From the NCBI GenBank assembly GCA_024364735.1, contig JAGFNQ010000714.1, positions 40,694-104,693 of the forward strand: DNA of 64,000 nt, written 5' to 3'. The translations under genes were made by a program, and so were the position numbers. Origin of the DNA: Boesenbergia rotunda (taxonomy: Eukaryota; Streptophyta; Magnoliopsida; Zingiberales; Zingiberaceae). Each line of letters starts with the position of its first letter. Position 1 is the stretch's first letter. The notes beneath the pieces are model-generated. The model was not told the origin of the DNA, ran no database searches, and was given only the letters and a program-made list of their open reading frames with translations. Positions 1 to 10,703 of the stretch are shown one piece after another.

Positions 1-400
1 CACAAGCATATTCATCATAGATGTTAGTGATACTTTGATATCTACACTTAATATCTTTACGCCATCGGTCCATAATATAATTCATAGGAACTTCAATCAT
101 CTTATTTTTTATCAACACAGATATCACATGCCTACATAGAATTCCTCGAAACTCAAATAGACAGCATAGACACTTCACTTAGCAATTTAACTCGGTGTAA
201 TGCACACTAAAGGAAACATCTCGTAAGGGTTCTTCATTTTTTCCTAACATTATTTCTACGACTTCAAATATCAAAGTTGTCCCTTCTTGCTTGACCAATG
301 AGGTATTGTAAAACATTAATCCTCTTACTTCATCTTGGAACAACTTAAATTAGTTGTTAGTATAGAAACTTTGAAATTGTCTTTCAATAGGATAACCAGT
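1..400 (-). pseudogene. FAR1/FHY3-like (MULE-derived) SWIM-domain gene fragment
   Basis: Reading the minus strand from about 400 down to 1 gives one continuous frame resembling the C-terminal half of FAR1-RELATED proteins, which are plant transcription factors domesticated from Mutator-like transposases. Visible are the FQDEVRGLM block, a beta-strand region ending SFSVHYTELNC, a SWIM-type zinc motif (CLC, then LCRH in FEFRGILCRHVISVL) and the following MNYIMDRWRKDIK block that is standard in this family. Two in-frame stops (near 350 and 188) break it. The start and the end of the gene are outside the readable part. It is either a decayed FRS gene or a MULE transposase remnant; the two cannot be separated from this fragment. 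Confidence 0.8.
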
Positions 401-1429
401 TATTACTGGTTAGTATCAACACAGATAACCAGCTTGGCTTTCACAGTTATCTTCGCCGGCTGGTGTGGGAGGAAGGAGGAAGGAGACGACTTTTAGGGCT
501 AGTCGCTCCTCTGCTTCGAATGGGAATAGCGAATGGGAAATCGGCGCGGCGCTGGGAGGAAGGAGAGGTCTTTTAGGGCATCTTTTTCCTCTGCTTTGAA
601 GGGGGAAAGCAATTAAACCAAGCCTTCTGGGTTTTTTGCTCGAAGAGAGAAAGCCAACCTGGCGCTTTACACGTCGGAGCCAACTCAGTCGCTATTCCCA
701 TTCGCTATTCTCATTCGCGCCGAGTATCATTACTCTTGAAAATAATCAAATCATATATTTATTTTTCGTTTATCCTTAATCAGTGAACTGATAAAAAATC
801 AATTGAATCAATTTTTGTTTGAAAATTAGTCAACTGATTTTTATCAATTGATCAATTTCTCTCTGTGTTGAATTTTTGAAATTTTGAGCAAATATGTCGA
901 CTGATAATAAAAATTAGTCGACTGATTTGCTTTTATATCAAAGTCAATTTTGGACTAAATCGGGTGATAGATCAAACGATCTCGAATTGACTAAAAGCTA
1001 GTTCCTATATATTTGATTAGTTCTCTTAATTATATTTATAATTTCAAATATCAATTTGATTCAATATATCAAGAGTAATGATTTTTTTAATACTGATGTG
1101 TTTGAAATATTTAATTCTCAGTTTTGCAAAATTGGCTGATCGACTAAATATTCTTGGATTGATATTAAACTAGTTATTATATGTTCAATTACTACTTTTA
1201 ATTATATCTATGCTTTCAAACGTCAATTTGACTAAAAATTTTAAGGATAGTGATTTTTTGAACACGAATTAAAATTTTCAAACACATTCGTGTTCAAAAA
1301 ATCACTACTTTTAATATATTAGGTTAAATTAATGTTTGAGGTGGGCAAAATCAGATGATGGACCAAATACCCTTGGATTGAAATGAAACTAGATCATATG
1401 TGTTCGTCTAAGTCTCTTGATTATATCCA
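401..1429. other. AT-rich flank of the nested block, no gene seen
   Basis: This is the only sequence besides the FAR1-like fragment that lies outside the nested elements. A GC-richer patch at about 440-720 holds two imperfect direct copies of a roughly 50-bp purine-rich block and an inverted repeat (517-531 with 690-704). The remainder is AT-rich with scattered GTCGACTGATT and TCAACTGATT motifs and one clear hairpin (1249-1306). I see no coding region or RNA gene. Confidence 0.6.
1249..1306. repeat. Perfect 21-bp inverted repeat (hairpin)
   Basis: The arms 1249-1269 and 1286-1306 are exact reverse complements around a 16-base AT-rich spacer. The arms begin AGTGATTTTTTGAACACG. No transposase, terminal duplication or gene end is evident next to it, so it may be a MITE remnant or a simple cruciform-forming repeat. 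Confidence 0.85.
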
Positions 1430-2554
1430 TGTTCTGAAAGAAATCGACGGCGATGTCCAGTCACTGGAGGTTCTACCCACGTGGAAGTCGCTGTGCCGGG
1501 GAGGAACTCGGTATCCTGCGAGGTCAACATGAGCGTTAGGGGACACGCCGGAAGGGGTCCAGCGGAGTCCACTCCGACGCTCAAGTCAGTGTATCATTGG
1601 AGAGTAAAGGCGGTAAGAAGGGAAAATGTATGTAGGGTTGAGAGAGCGTACCCCCTACCAGCGGGGTTCGACTACCTTTTCTACCAGAGGCCGCAGGGAC
1701 GATAGTACGTGTCCCCGTGCTTCTCGCCACATTCCCCTTATCTTCGGTTATGGGATCTCCCCTGTAACAGTCGTAGCCGTCATTCAATCTAGCCTGTTGT
1801 AAGGTTGAGAAGGATAATAACCGAGGATTGCGGGCCCTGATCCTCCCATCACCGTTGGTGATCCTTATCCAGGGGTCCGCAAATATGGGGTTCATGATTT
1901 GAGATTGACGGTGACTCGGGGCTTCGATCCCCCAAGGTGACCTCGGGGATTCCAGGCACGGAGGGGCCATAGGTGACATACCTCCCCGGGGTGATCCCGG
2001 GTCTCGACCTCCCGAGGTGATCCTGAGGGATTTGTTCCTCCCGGGCACAGCTATCCCGAGGGGGGTCTTGAAGCTCTAGAAGAAGGGTCTTTCTGACTAG
2101 TCAGGTAGCGTCGTGCAGCTTCTTCATCCCACGTGTCCACCCCGGGCTACTTAACCCCATCATAGGTCCCTCCCCTCAAGTCTGATCGAAGGAAGCATGA
2201 CTGACTGATCGGACTAGTGGCGTGATAAAGAAGTCGGGCCTGGTCAGTTCCTCTGTCCTTTACTGCTTGCCTGACGGCCCGCGGGGCCCCAAGATATACC
2301 AGTGCGTCCCCGGGCTCTGGATGATTTTTTGAATACGTCTCGTATACCTGCGAACTTTGTGGCAACCATAATGACGTGGTAGCTCAGCGTATGTAATAGG
2401 GCCACGTGTCTCTTCCCTCATTGTGCGATGATATCATCCAGATACGCACTATGGGATATACAAAGTGATGACCGTAAGGGCTAGCAGTTCCCCGAGGTAG
2501 CCCGTTAATGCCCTCGACGTGCTACTCCCTGATTGCTCAGCGGGGTACGGCGCA

Positions 2555-2570
2555 CCCCTATAAAAGCGGG
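2555..2570 (+). promoter_or_regulatory. TATA box on the strand opposite to the Tat polyprotein
   Basis: CCCTATAAAAGCGGG lies on the plus strand inside the minus-oriented Tat LTR. It is followed by a pyrimidine-rich stretch like a plant 5' UTR and, about 150 bases on, by an ATG (2712) whose frame continues across the Copia-A insertion. It is a good candidate promoter for the antisense Tat gene. Use of the promoter is inferred from position only. Confidence 0.55.
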
Positions 2571-2711
2571 TGCAATGGCCCCTGCAGCCTCCTTACCCTA
2601 TCTGCCGTCGAGAGTTCTCCTTCTCGGTCTATTCACCTTGTCGCTGCGTTTCTTTGACGAGAGTAAGCCTCCCTCCATCCTCCTTCCTCTTCCTCTATCT
2701 CCACGAGTCCA

Positions 2712-2809
2712 ATGGAGAAGAATAAGAAAACTTCAGGCGACCACGAGTGCTCCCTGAAAGAGTTAAGATTTCGTGCCGAATGGTACGAGACTATTTCTTC
2801 GAAAGTTAG
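2712..2809 (+). pseudogene. First exon of the Tat antisense gene (part 1, within the LTR)
   Basis: ATG at 2712 opens a frame of 32 codons plus two bases that runs to the Copia-A insertion point. When the Copia-A element and one copy of its GTTAG duplication are ignored, the frame continues from 45449 to a TGA at 45477-45479 and, beyond this stop, to a splice donor at 45523. The peptide around the stop has the DIPVDWEL-like block that precedes the conserved region of Tat antisense proteins. The single TGA fits a CGA-to-TGA mutation. I infer exon status from frame continuity; transcripts would be needed to prove it. Confidence 0.55.
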
Positions 2810-3514
2810 TGTTGGTGCAAGATGCATCAGTGATGTCCTCCTTTAAGTGTTTCAATGGTTGACAATATACTTAAGTCAGTGATACATTGAACAAGGAAAG
2901 GGTAGTCAAGAAAACTGGACCAAAATGAACCAAAATCCTAGTTATCCTAGGCACGAAGTCCTGGTTCGAAGAATTGGGCACTAAGTCCTGATCATGGATT
3001 GGGCACTAAGTCCTGACGAAGGGTTGGGCACCGAAGACCTGGTTCGAGGAATTGGACACTAAGTCCTGGCCGAGGGTTGGGCACCGAAGACCTGGTTCGA
3101 GGAATTGGGCATCAAAGTCTTGGACCTAGGGTTTGGGCACGAAGTCTTGGTCCGAGGGATTGAGCAACTTAGCTAAGCGATGACTAAGGACATAAGTAGA
3201 GACGGGTCGAGGTTCGGACGTCTCGAGATCCGAGAGTATCGAAGGCTAAGTAAAAGTCTACTCGAATGGACTGGGTGGCAACCGTCTCCTGAGAGGAGTA
3301 GGTTGAAGGTGCGTTCCCGGGGGTGGGAACGTGTATCGGTTCGATCTAGGGTTTCGCGGAAATCCAAAGTCAGAACCAAGTCCTTAAGGTTAAGATTATC
3401 TACTTGTTTGTCTTGTGTTTGTGTATCTCGCAGGTACCTAAAACTGAAGAGAAAGCAAGCAAACCAACATAAAGAGGCTGAAAAAAGCTTCCCGGGCGCC
3501 CCCATTGATACAGG
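2810..3514 (+). repeat. Copia-A 5' LTR, first part
   Basis: It starts TGTTGGTGCAAGATGCATCA and matches 44030 onward. Positions about 2946-3165 hold several copies of a roughly 53-bp tandem unit with the phrases GGGCACTAAGTCCTGG and CGAAGACCTGGTTCGAGG. The LTR is interrupted at 3514 by Copia-B, whose TSD ACAGG is at 3510-3514. Confidence 0.9.
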
Positions 3515-4479
3515 TGTTGGGGTAATCGGCCACCCTATGATCTGGAGGATGATGGTGTTTTGATGTGTGTGGGCAATATGGTTAAGTTAGGGTTTATTGT
3601 TGGACTAACATATGTACAGGAGTGTGCAGGTACACATGGACTTGGTTGATGTTTTCGGGTGAAGGATGGCATAGATGCAAGCTAGAGGCTTGCGTGTGCA
3701 TCCGAGGGACCGTTGGATAGCAGGGACGATGAGCCGATGGACGCGGACTTCGAGGCGTACGTGAAGGGTGGCATGGAGGCAAGCTGAAGGCTTGCATGCG
3801 CATTCGAGGGACGAGGGCCGAAGATGAAGAAGGCGTGAAGGCAACAGTCGAGGCTGCTGGTGAAGAGTCAACCGGGTTGTGAGGGTCGGAGTATGAGTGC
3901 TTGTACTCAGGGGCTAAGTCGGGAGGGTTCAAGTGCGAAGAGACATGTACTCGGGAGTAAAATTCTAGGCTTAGGTGTGTACCAGTCGACTGGCCCATGG
4001 GCAGTCGACCGGTGTCCGCTGGAACAGGCTGACAGATTCGAACGTTGTATGGCAACAGTCGAATCTGAGTGGGACTAGTCGACTGCTCCAGGGGCAGTCG
4101 ACTGGTAGCGCCTGTTTCAAATTCAAGCCATATTTAAAGGGGATCGTTTCAGACTACTATCTCTTGATGAAACTCACTTGGGTAAAGTGAGTTAGTAGTC
4201 TTTTGTACTCAGATAGCGTCTGAAGTGTTGTGGTGAGGTTTCTCCACCCACAAGGAGTGACAAAGTTAGTCGGAGGTTATCCGGGACGTGATCCACCTAT
4301 GGATTCTTGGATTAGTCACTCGTCCGGGGTGGATACCAAGTAAATCTTCCGTGTTAGCATTGGTTAGTATTTGTTTAATTGTTTTTATTGTATATTCCGC
4401 TGTGCAACTAACCGTGTAGGAAGAAAGGGGTTCGAAAAGTGCTATTCACCCCCCCTCTAGCAACGTAAGCGATCTATAA
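3515..4479 (+). repeat. Copia-B 5' LTR
   Basis: It starts TGTTGGGGTAATCGGCCACC and ends GCGATCTATAA, where the 3' LTR ends GCGATCTATCA. The first 107 bases differ from the 3' LTR at about five positions. A pair of GTCGAC-centred palindromes and a TATA-like box lie at 3981-4139, and the region after TATA ends in the CCCCCCTCTAG block shared by the other copia LTRs here. Confidence 0.92.
3981..4139 (+). promoter_or_regulatory. Copia-B U3 promoter: two GTCGAC palindromes and TATA box
   Basis: Two palindromic units, each of the form CAGTCGACTG-spacer-CAGTCGAC(T/C)G, lie at 3981-4014 and about 4077-4106. The box TATTTAAAG follows at 4131-4139. The same arrangement recurs in the 3' LTR and in the solo LTR at 53205-54162. 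Confidence 0.65.
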
Positions 4480-4481
4480 AT

Positions 4482-4493
4482 TGGTATCAGAGC
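4482..4493 (+). other. Copia-B primer-binding site (initiator tRNA-Met)
   Basis: TGGTATCAGAGC begins two bases after the 5' LTR. It is the standard plant copia primer site, complementary to the 3' end of initiator tRNA-Met. Confidence 0.92.
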
Positions 4494-4551
4494 GAGGTTC
4501 GCTCTTGATCAGACTAACAGCCGAGGGAGCACACGCTTGAGAAGAAGAACG

Positions 4552-5155
4552 ATGGAAGATAAGTTGGGTGACGAAATCAACTCACCACCACCATACGAGC
4601 ATGAGGATTTTGATTATTGGAAAGCTAGAATGAAGATGTGGCTCGACATGGATTGGGAATGCGTAATGGTTCTAGAAGAGCCATTCGAAACCCCTAAGGA
4701 CAAGCATGGAAAGAAGTTCCGACCTAGGTATTGGACCAAGAAGCAGCAAGAATAAGCAAGGGCCAATGAGAAGGTAATCAATATTTTGGTTAATATTTTG
4801 TCTACTAATATTTTGAGTGATGTAGGGAATTATAAGAATTCATATGAGTTGTGGAATAAATTGGAAGAAGTTCACAAGAACCCTACACAAACTCAAGGAG
4901 TAGAGGAGTCCGAAGAAATAAGCTCAAGCATCTAAGAAGACCAAAGAGAAAAAGAGTTATCAATGTCATCAAGTGAAATGGAGGAATTGAGTGAAAAAAC
5001 ATCCATCTCATCCAAAGAGGAAGAAGAAGTATTTACATCAAGGGTTGAGGGGGAGGAGAGACCCTCATCCACAGAAGAACAAGAAAAGACCTCTACCTCC
5101 ACTAAAGCAGGGAAAAAGGAATACATTATATGCTTTGGTTGCAACAAAAGGGGGC
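4552..5155 (+). pseudogene. Copia-B gag, N-terminal part
   Basis: ATG at 4552 starts a gag-like frame with FDYWKARMKMWLDMDW near residue 20, typical of plant copia gag (DUF4219/UBN2 type). A stop at 4753 interrupts it. The same frame then continues with VGNYKNSYELWNKLEEVH, the usual second gag helix, followed by a Ser/Glu-rich acidic linker and the first half of a zinc knuckle (CFGC). The LINE at 5156 splits the knuckle; its HYKDKC half resumes at 10704. Several stops (4753, 4933) mean no functional gag today. Confidence 0.75.
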
Positions 5156-5334
5156 CTTCTTCCTGCAATTTAGCAGATCTGAGGAACCAAAAAACTGGCA
5201 AAGCCAAAGTGTTAGGAAAAGGGGAAAAATCTTTTAAAGCTGCTGAGGCTTGCCATTTGGGCCTGGAAGATTTCCGTAGAGTCACTAGAAGCAAGACTCA
5301 AAATCAAAAGGCGTCTACCTCAAAGCCTTGCTAA
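5156..5334 (+). pseudogene. LINE ORF1, 3' remnant
   Basis: The reading frame running from the LINE's 5' junction to TAA 5332-5334 encodes a basic tail (RRVTRSKTQNQKASTSKPC). The stop overlaps the ORF2 start codon in the string TAATG, so ORF2 would need re-initiation or an internal entry. Domain identity cannot be shown because the RNA-binding part is missing; the call rests on its position before ORF2. Confidence 0.55.
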
Positions 5335-8300
5335 TGGCAGGTATTATTTGGAATATTAGAGGTATAGGTAATGAAGCTTCACTCAATAGAGCACATTTTC
5401 TAATAAAAAAGTTTCATTTAAATTTCTTGGCCATTCTGGAACCTTTTATTATATTGGATGAAAATCTTATCACTAGGCGTTTAGGCCTTGCTTCTGCTAT
5501 TAGCAATTGCTCTGGAAAAATATGGTTTTTATTTGATGCTAATATTGATCTTGAGTTGATTCATGACCATGAACAATTCCTTCACATGAAAATTTGTTCC
5601 CAGATTTTTCCCATCAAAATGTTTATTACAGTTGTGTACGCAAAATGTAATCAATCAGAGAGAGCAGTCCTGTGGGAGAAACTCTCAGATATTAAGCCTG
5701 ATGATTCAGAATTTTGGCTCATTGGTGGCGATTTTAATGTAATCTCTAGTCCAAATGAACATTCGAAGGGTATTATCACAAAACAAGGTCCAGTTAATGA
5801 TTTTAACTCCTTTCTTATGCTTGCTGGGCTTATGGATGCGGGATTTGTTGGTGATAGATTCACTTGGACAAATAATAATATCTGGAAACGATTGGATAGA
5901 GTTTTGCTATCTTCATCTTGGTCTGCCATGGAGATGTTAGTGAGGGTGGAACATTTAAGCAGGGCTGCTTCTGATCACTGCCCATTGCTTATTACATTTC
6001 CAAATTTTCCTAAACCTGCTGCTTCCTTTCGCTTTCAAAATATGTGGATTAAACACAATAACTTCTTGCAAACTGTTTCATTGAACTGGAGGCTGCCGTC
6101 TGCTGGCAGAGGGCTCGGAAAACTGCAGTCTAAACTCAAAAGGCTGAAAAATCATCTAAAATGGTGGAATTGGGAGATCTTTGGTAATATTCACGATAAT
6201 ATCTATAAAGCTGAAGAAAGCTTTGCTGAAGCTGAAAGAAATTTTGATTTAGAGCCTTCGGATACTAATAAGACAATTAAAATGCAGAAATAGGCTCAGC
6301 TCTTTAATTTGCTTCATATGGAAGAAATTTTTTGGCATCAGAAGGCGGCAGTTAAATGGCTGGCAGAGGGTGAAAGAAACACCAAGTTTTTTCATGATTT
6401 AGTCAATAAAAAAAGGTCAGCTAGTAGGATCTTTAGAATTTGGGAGGAAGGAGTTTGCTTAGATAAACCGGATCTCATCCAAGCTTCAAGTTCGGCTTAT
6501 TTTGAAAAATTACTAACTGGGGAAATTCTCAATTGTGATGATGTTTGTTTTAATCATATTCCTTCTTTAATTGATGTGGATGATAATGCTTATCTGTCTA
6601 AACTTCCAGATTTGGAGGAGATCAAAAGTATCATATGGGAAATGTCTTTGAACAGCGCAGCGGGTCCGGATGGTTTTCCAACTCAATTCTATAGATCCTG
6701 CTGGGATATCATTAAGGATGATTTACTGGAAGCAGTTTTGGATTTTTTCAGAGGTAGCTCAATGCCAAAAGGTATGACAGCTACCACAATCATTCTAATT
6801 CCAAAAATTGATAATGCGCAACAATGGAAAGACTTCAGACCAATCAGTTTATGTAATGTCTCAAACAAGATTATTTCCAAACTTTTAGCATCAAGACTAA
6901 GCAATTTCATGAATAAAATCATCTCTCCTTCTCAAAGCGGCTTTGTTTCAGGCAGATTGATCTCAGATAATATATTACTGGCTCAGGAGATTTTTCACAA
7001 GCTCAATTACCACGTCAGAGGTGGTAATTTAATTCTGAAACTTGACATGGCTAAAGCTTTTGATAGAGTCCAATGGGTTTTTTTATTTAAAGTCATGAAA
7101 GCTTTTGGTTTTTCAAGTGACTTCATTGGGCTTATCAAACGTTGCATCTCAGAATGTTGGTTTTCTGTTAAAATTAATGGGCATCTGTCAGGCTTTTTTC
7201 ATTCCAGAAGAGGTCTTAGACAGGGTGATCCCATCTCTCCACTACTTTTTATAATTGCGGCGGAATTCTTTTCTAGAGGTTTGGATGCCTTGTTTAATAA
7301 ATTTAACCAGCTTTATTTCACTTTGGGTTGTGATTTCAGGCTATCTCATTTAGCCTTTGCTGATGATGTGGTGATTTTTTTGAATGGATCAATCAACAAC
7401 GTTAAGCGCATCATGAAATTTTTAAAGGAATATGAGACTTGTTCGGGCCAATCTATTAATGAAAGCAAAAGTCTATTTTTCCCTTCTAAAAGTATTTCAA
7501 TTTCCAGAAAAGTTTCTATTGCTGCAATTTCTGGTTTTATGGAAGGTCAACAGCCTATGACTTATTTGGGAGCTCCTATAATAGCTGGTAACAGAAAGTC
7601 AAGTCATTTTCACTCTTTAATTGGAAAAATCAACAAGAGACTTATGGGATGGAATATTCGCAATTTGTCTTATGGTGCCCGGTTAACTCTTATACAAAGT
7701 GTTCTAACTTCCATTCCATTCTACATTTTCCAGGTTTTACTCCCACCTTTGGTGGTACAACACCAAATTGAAAAGATATTTGCTAGTTTCTTTTGGGGTT
7801 CGTCCAATTCAAATAAGAAGATGCATTGGATAGCTTGGTCTGATATCTGTAAACCGAAGTTGGAGGGAGGCTTAGGTATCAGGAAACTTTCTGATATCAC
7901 TACAGCAACCTCAATGAAGCTATGGTTTAGGTTTCGGGAACAAAGCTCCCCTTGGGCAAAGTTTCTTTTGAAGATGTATTGCCGGTCAGTTTCTCCTATT
8001 GTGGCTCCGGCTAACTGGAGGGCTTCCCCTTGTTGGCGCCGACTTGTTAAAATTAGATTTTTAGCCGAGGAAAATATCGGTTGGATTGTAGGTAATGGAA
8101 ATATAAATTTTTGGTATGATACTTGGCTTGATCAAGGGCCTGTCTATAAACTATGTGAAGAGGTGTTAAACCCAAATTGGAAAGTGCACGATTTAGTTAG
8201 CTACCAAGGGTGGAATTCTGCCAAATTAAGAAGCTTGATTCCAGAATATTGTGTTGAGGAAATCTTGGAGTTTGATGTCCCAAAAAGTTCAGTAAATGTC

Positions 8301-9488
8301 TCTTCAGTTGGACAGAAGACAAATTTTAGTGACACCATACTTTGGAAACCAACTTTGAATGGCAAATTCTCTCTTAAGACAGCTTGGAATTGTATCAGAG
8401 AAGTGCAACAGCCTGTTGATATTTGGAAAGTCTGCTGGAGTAAAATCTTATCACCTAGTATATCAATATTCATTTGGCGTTTTTTACAAAGGAGACTGCC
8501 ACTGGATGATATTCTACAACAAAGAGGATTTGTCTTGGCCTCCAAATGCCAATGCTGTCACGATGTTGAAACTTGGGATCACTGTTTTCTCACAGGACCG
8601 ATTGCCAAAGAAGCGTGGAGTCATTTTTCACAAATATTTGGGGTTGATAGATATCAAATTCTGGAGCATTGGAAATCTGGAAATTCATGGTCCAAATTTG
8701 GCCATATAAAGGAGGTGATTCCACTTTTGATTTTCTGGTTTATCTGGAGCGCCAGAAATGACTCAAAACACCGAGGTATTAAACCCTTAGCTAACAGAAT
8801 TATATGGAGAGTCAGCTCGTATATTCACCGTGCCATGTCAGCTGGGCTGCTCAAGGTTTCTCAGTGGAAAGGTTGTAGGCAGGCGATGAGCTCTTTGGGT
8901 TTCCAGGTGAAAAACAGGATATGCACTAATATATCATTAGTCTATTGGAGGAAGCCTAAACCTGGATTCTTCAAGGTGAATACAGATGGAGCCTCAAAAG
9001 GTAATCCAGGCCCTGCTTCTTTTGGGATTATTGTCAGGAATCATGAGGGTCATATTGTGTTAGCTAAGCATGGCAACATTGGATTTGCAACGAATGTTAC
9101 AGCTGAGTTAGTGGCCATATTGAGAGGCTTAGAATTATGTCTGCACAATAGTTTATCCCCTATTTGGCTGGAATCAGATTCCCTAGTGGCTTTGAAAATG
9201 CTCCATTCTCCTTCAATTCCATGGAATTTCCGCAAGATCATCTCCAAAATAAAAAAAATTTTAAGTCAACAACAGATTTGGCTTTCTCACACATTCAGAG
9301 AAGCAAACTCAGCTGCCGATTATCTTGCTAATCAAGCGTTTAACTCTTCTGCAGAAATGACTCTTGGAGCAGGGGATATAGACAAGATGCTTAATGGTAT
9401 TTGCAAAGTGGATAGATTAAATTTGCCATACATTCGTATTGTTAAAAAATTAGTGGAGCACTCAGTTGTCAGGGCTGCTGCTCTCTAA
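5334..9488 (+). pseudogene. LINE ORF2: endonuclease, reverse transcriptase, RNase H
   Basis: One frame of about 1385 codons from ATG 5334, with a single in-frame TAG at 6291-6293 that looks like a CAG-to-TAG change. The order is an apurinic-type endonuclease (WNIRGIGN near the start, GGDFNV near residue 135, SDHCPLL near residue 215), a reverse transcriptase (AAGPDGFP, FRPISLCNV, GRLISDNILLAQE, LRQGDPISPLLF, catalytic FADD), a zinc-finger RVT region (C-x-C-C and D-H-C in CQCCHDVETWDHC) and a C-terminal RNase H (NTDGASKGNPGPAS, AELVAI, ESDS, REANSAAD). The RNase H is typical of plant L1 elements. Apart from the stop I see no missing catalytic residue. Confidence 0.93.
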
Positions 9489-10690
9489 GCTTATCTTCCC
9501 CTGTGCTGTCTATGGAACCTTAAATATTCTGCAATTCCTTCTTCTGTCCAGGCTGCCGTGCCAACCGGTTAATTAGTAGCCGGTTCTGCCTTTATAAGCT
9601 TCTCAGGAAGATTTTGGTCTTTCAGTATTGTGTTCAGAGTCTCTTTAAGAGATTGATGAACTTCTGTTACGGTTTCAGTGGCAAGGAACCAGAGTAATAG
9701 CTAATAATTTTCGAACTTCCCTAAGTGGCTCGTGTACATATGTTTCTTTGCTGTCTTGGTAATTCTTCAAGAGTAGTTCAGCTTCTTTTCTCTGGCTGTG
9801 GGATTTACCTGTTGCATGTTAGTGTGCTCAATATTATTGAAAGTGAGATGGCTTAGTTTGGCAAGCTGGCTTGTGTGCAGATTTGTCATCTATTTTCTGC
9901 CATTCGAATCTATTCTAATCTTGATACTTATCAGTTAGTTCGGGTTTATCGGAGTTGCTTGTCAAATCTGTTGCTGATTGGGAATTCAGCTCTGAAACTG
10001 GTTTGTCTGCTCGGTTTTTTATGGTCCAATTCAATTTGGCAGAGTGTGATTACGATAGTGCAGAGGGAAGCCAAATTTTGTCTTCCTGTGGGTTTTAAAA
10101 GTCCTCTTTGTACGGCTGCTTGGTTATTCTTTTGTAGAGGTCTTAAAAGATGTTCAGCAAGTGGACTGTCAGCTGTAAAAAATTAAATGCAGAGGAGTCA
10201 TCTGAGTTCTGGAAAGCTACTCTGTTATTTTTCCTGGATTGCTATCGTGCATGTTGCAAAGGATTTAACCAAATCCTGTTGCACAATTTTTTTTATCTGA
10301 AACTTTCGTAATACTTGGCCTGATAATTTTGACCATTTTGGACCATTTTCTTGTAGAGGCTTTCAAACTGAATTGCTGTTACAGTCCAAATTCTTCATTC
10401 TGGTTCCGTTTTCTGTGAAGCTCTGTAAGAAAGACAATACTCTAGTGTTCTGCATCCAATTGATCTCCTCGGAAAAAGCATGAGAAATCACCAAAGACAA
10501 CACAGTTAGAATGGGTTTTTAAATGGTTGTCTTGTATATAAGTATTTTAATCTTTCAATCCTCAAATGTGTAAATCAGTTGTTCCTTCACTGTAATCCCC
10601 TTTTTAGAGGGTTTGGTTTGGCCCCCCCTCTAAAAATGGGTTTTCCTCTTCTTGAAATAAGATCCTTTTTTCCTTCAAAAAAAAAAACAA
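9489..10690 (+). other. LINE 3' UTR and poly(A) tail
   Basis: This T-rich non-coding region of about 1.2 kb follows ORF2. Near its end is an inverted repeat (TTTTTAGAGGG around 10603 with CCCTCTAAAAA around 10625), then an AATAAG signal-like motif and the A-rich tail. The short ORFs across it look like chance. Confidence 0.75.
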
Positions 10691-10703
10691 AACAAAAGGG
10701 GGC

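Larger units (their letters stand above)
1430..2809 (-). repeat. Tat 3' LTR, left part
   Basis: The sequence from 1430 matches 55009-55701 closely and in the same orientation, which defines it as the same LTR. The minus-strand terminus reads CTTTCAGAACA. Near it is the CTTGAGCGTCGGAGTGG block commonly seen in the U5 part of Tat LTRs (plus-strand position about 1570). The LTR is cut at 2809 by Copia-A and resumes at 45449. Leftward of 1430 there is no primer-site-like sequence, as expected for the outer edge of a 3' LTR. Confidence 0.85.
5156..10690 (+). mobile_element. L1-type LINE, 5'-truncated
   Basis: A 13-bp TSD (AACAAAAGGGGGC) is at 5143-5155 and 10691-10703, and the element ends in an A-rich tail (about 10676-10690). 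Only the last roughly 180 bases of ORF1 remain, so the copy was truncated during target-primed reverse transcription. ORF2 is full length apart from one stop. It is inserted in the plus orientation inside the zinc knuckle of Copia-B gag. Confidence 0.95.

Noticed and set aside
1581..2048. 155-codon minus-strand ORF, with a similar one at 55173-55628
   Set aside because: Both lie in the two copies of the Tat LTR and have no recognisable domain; they reflect GC-rich LTR sequence.
2533..2757. TATA box on the plus strand as evidence that the Tat LTR itself points to the plus strand
   Set aside because: The leader next to 55009, the U5-like block and the minus-strand pol all fix the LTR as minus-oriented; the TATA box fits the antisense gene better.
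3594..4055. About 150-codon minus-strand ORFs here and at 14824-15282, and a plus-strand one at 53585-54079
   Set aside because: They are the same Copia-B LTR sequence in three copies, low-complexity Ser/Pro-rich, on the strand opposite to the element; not genes.
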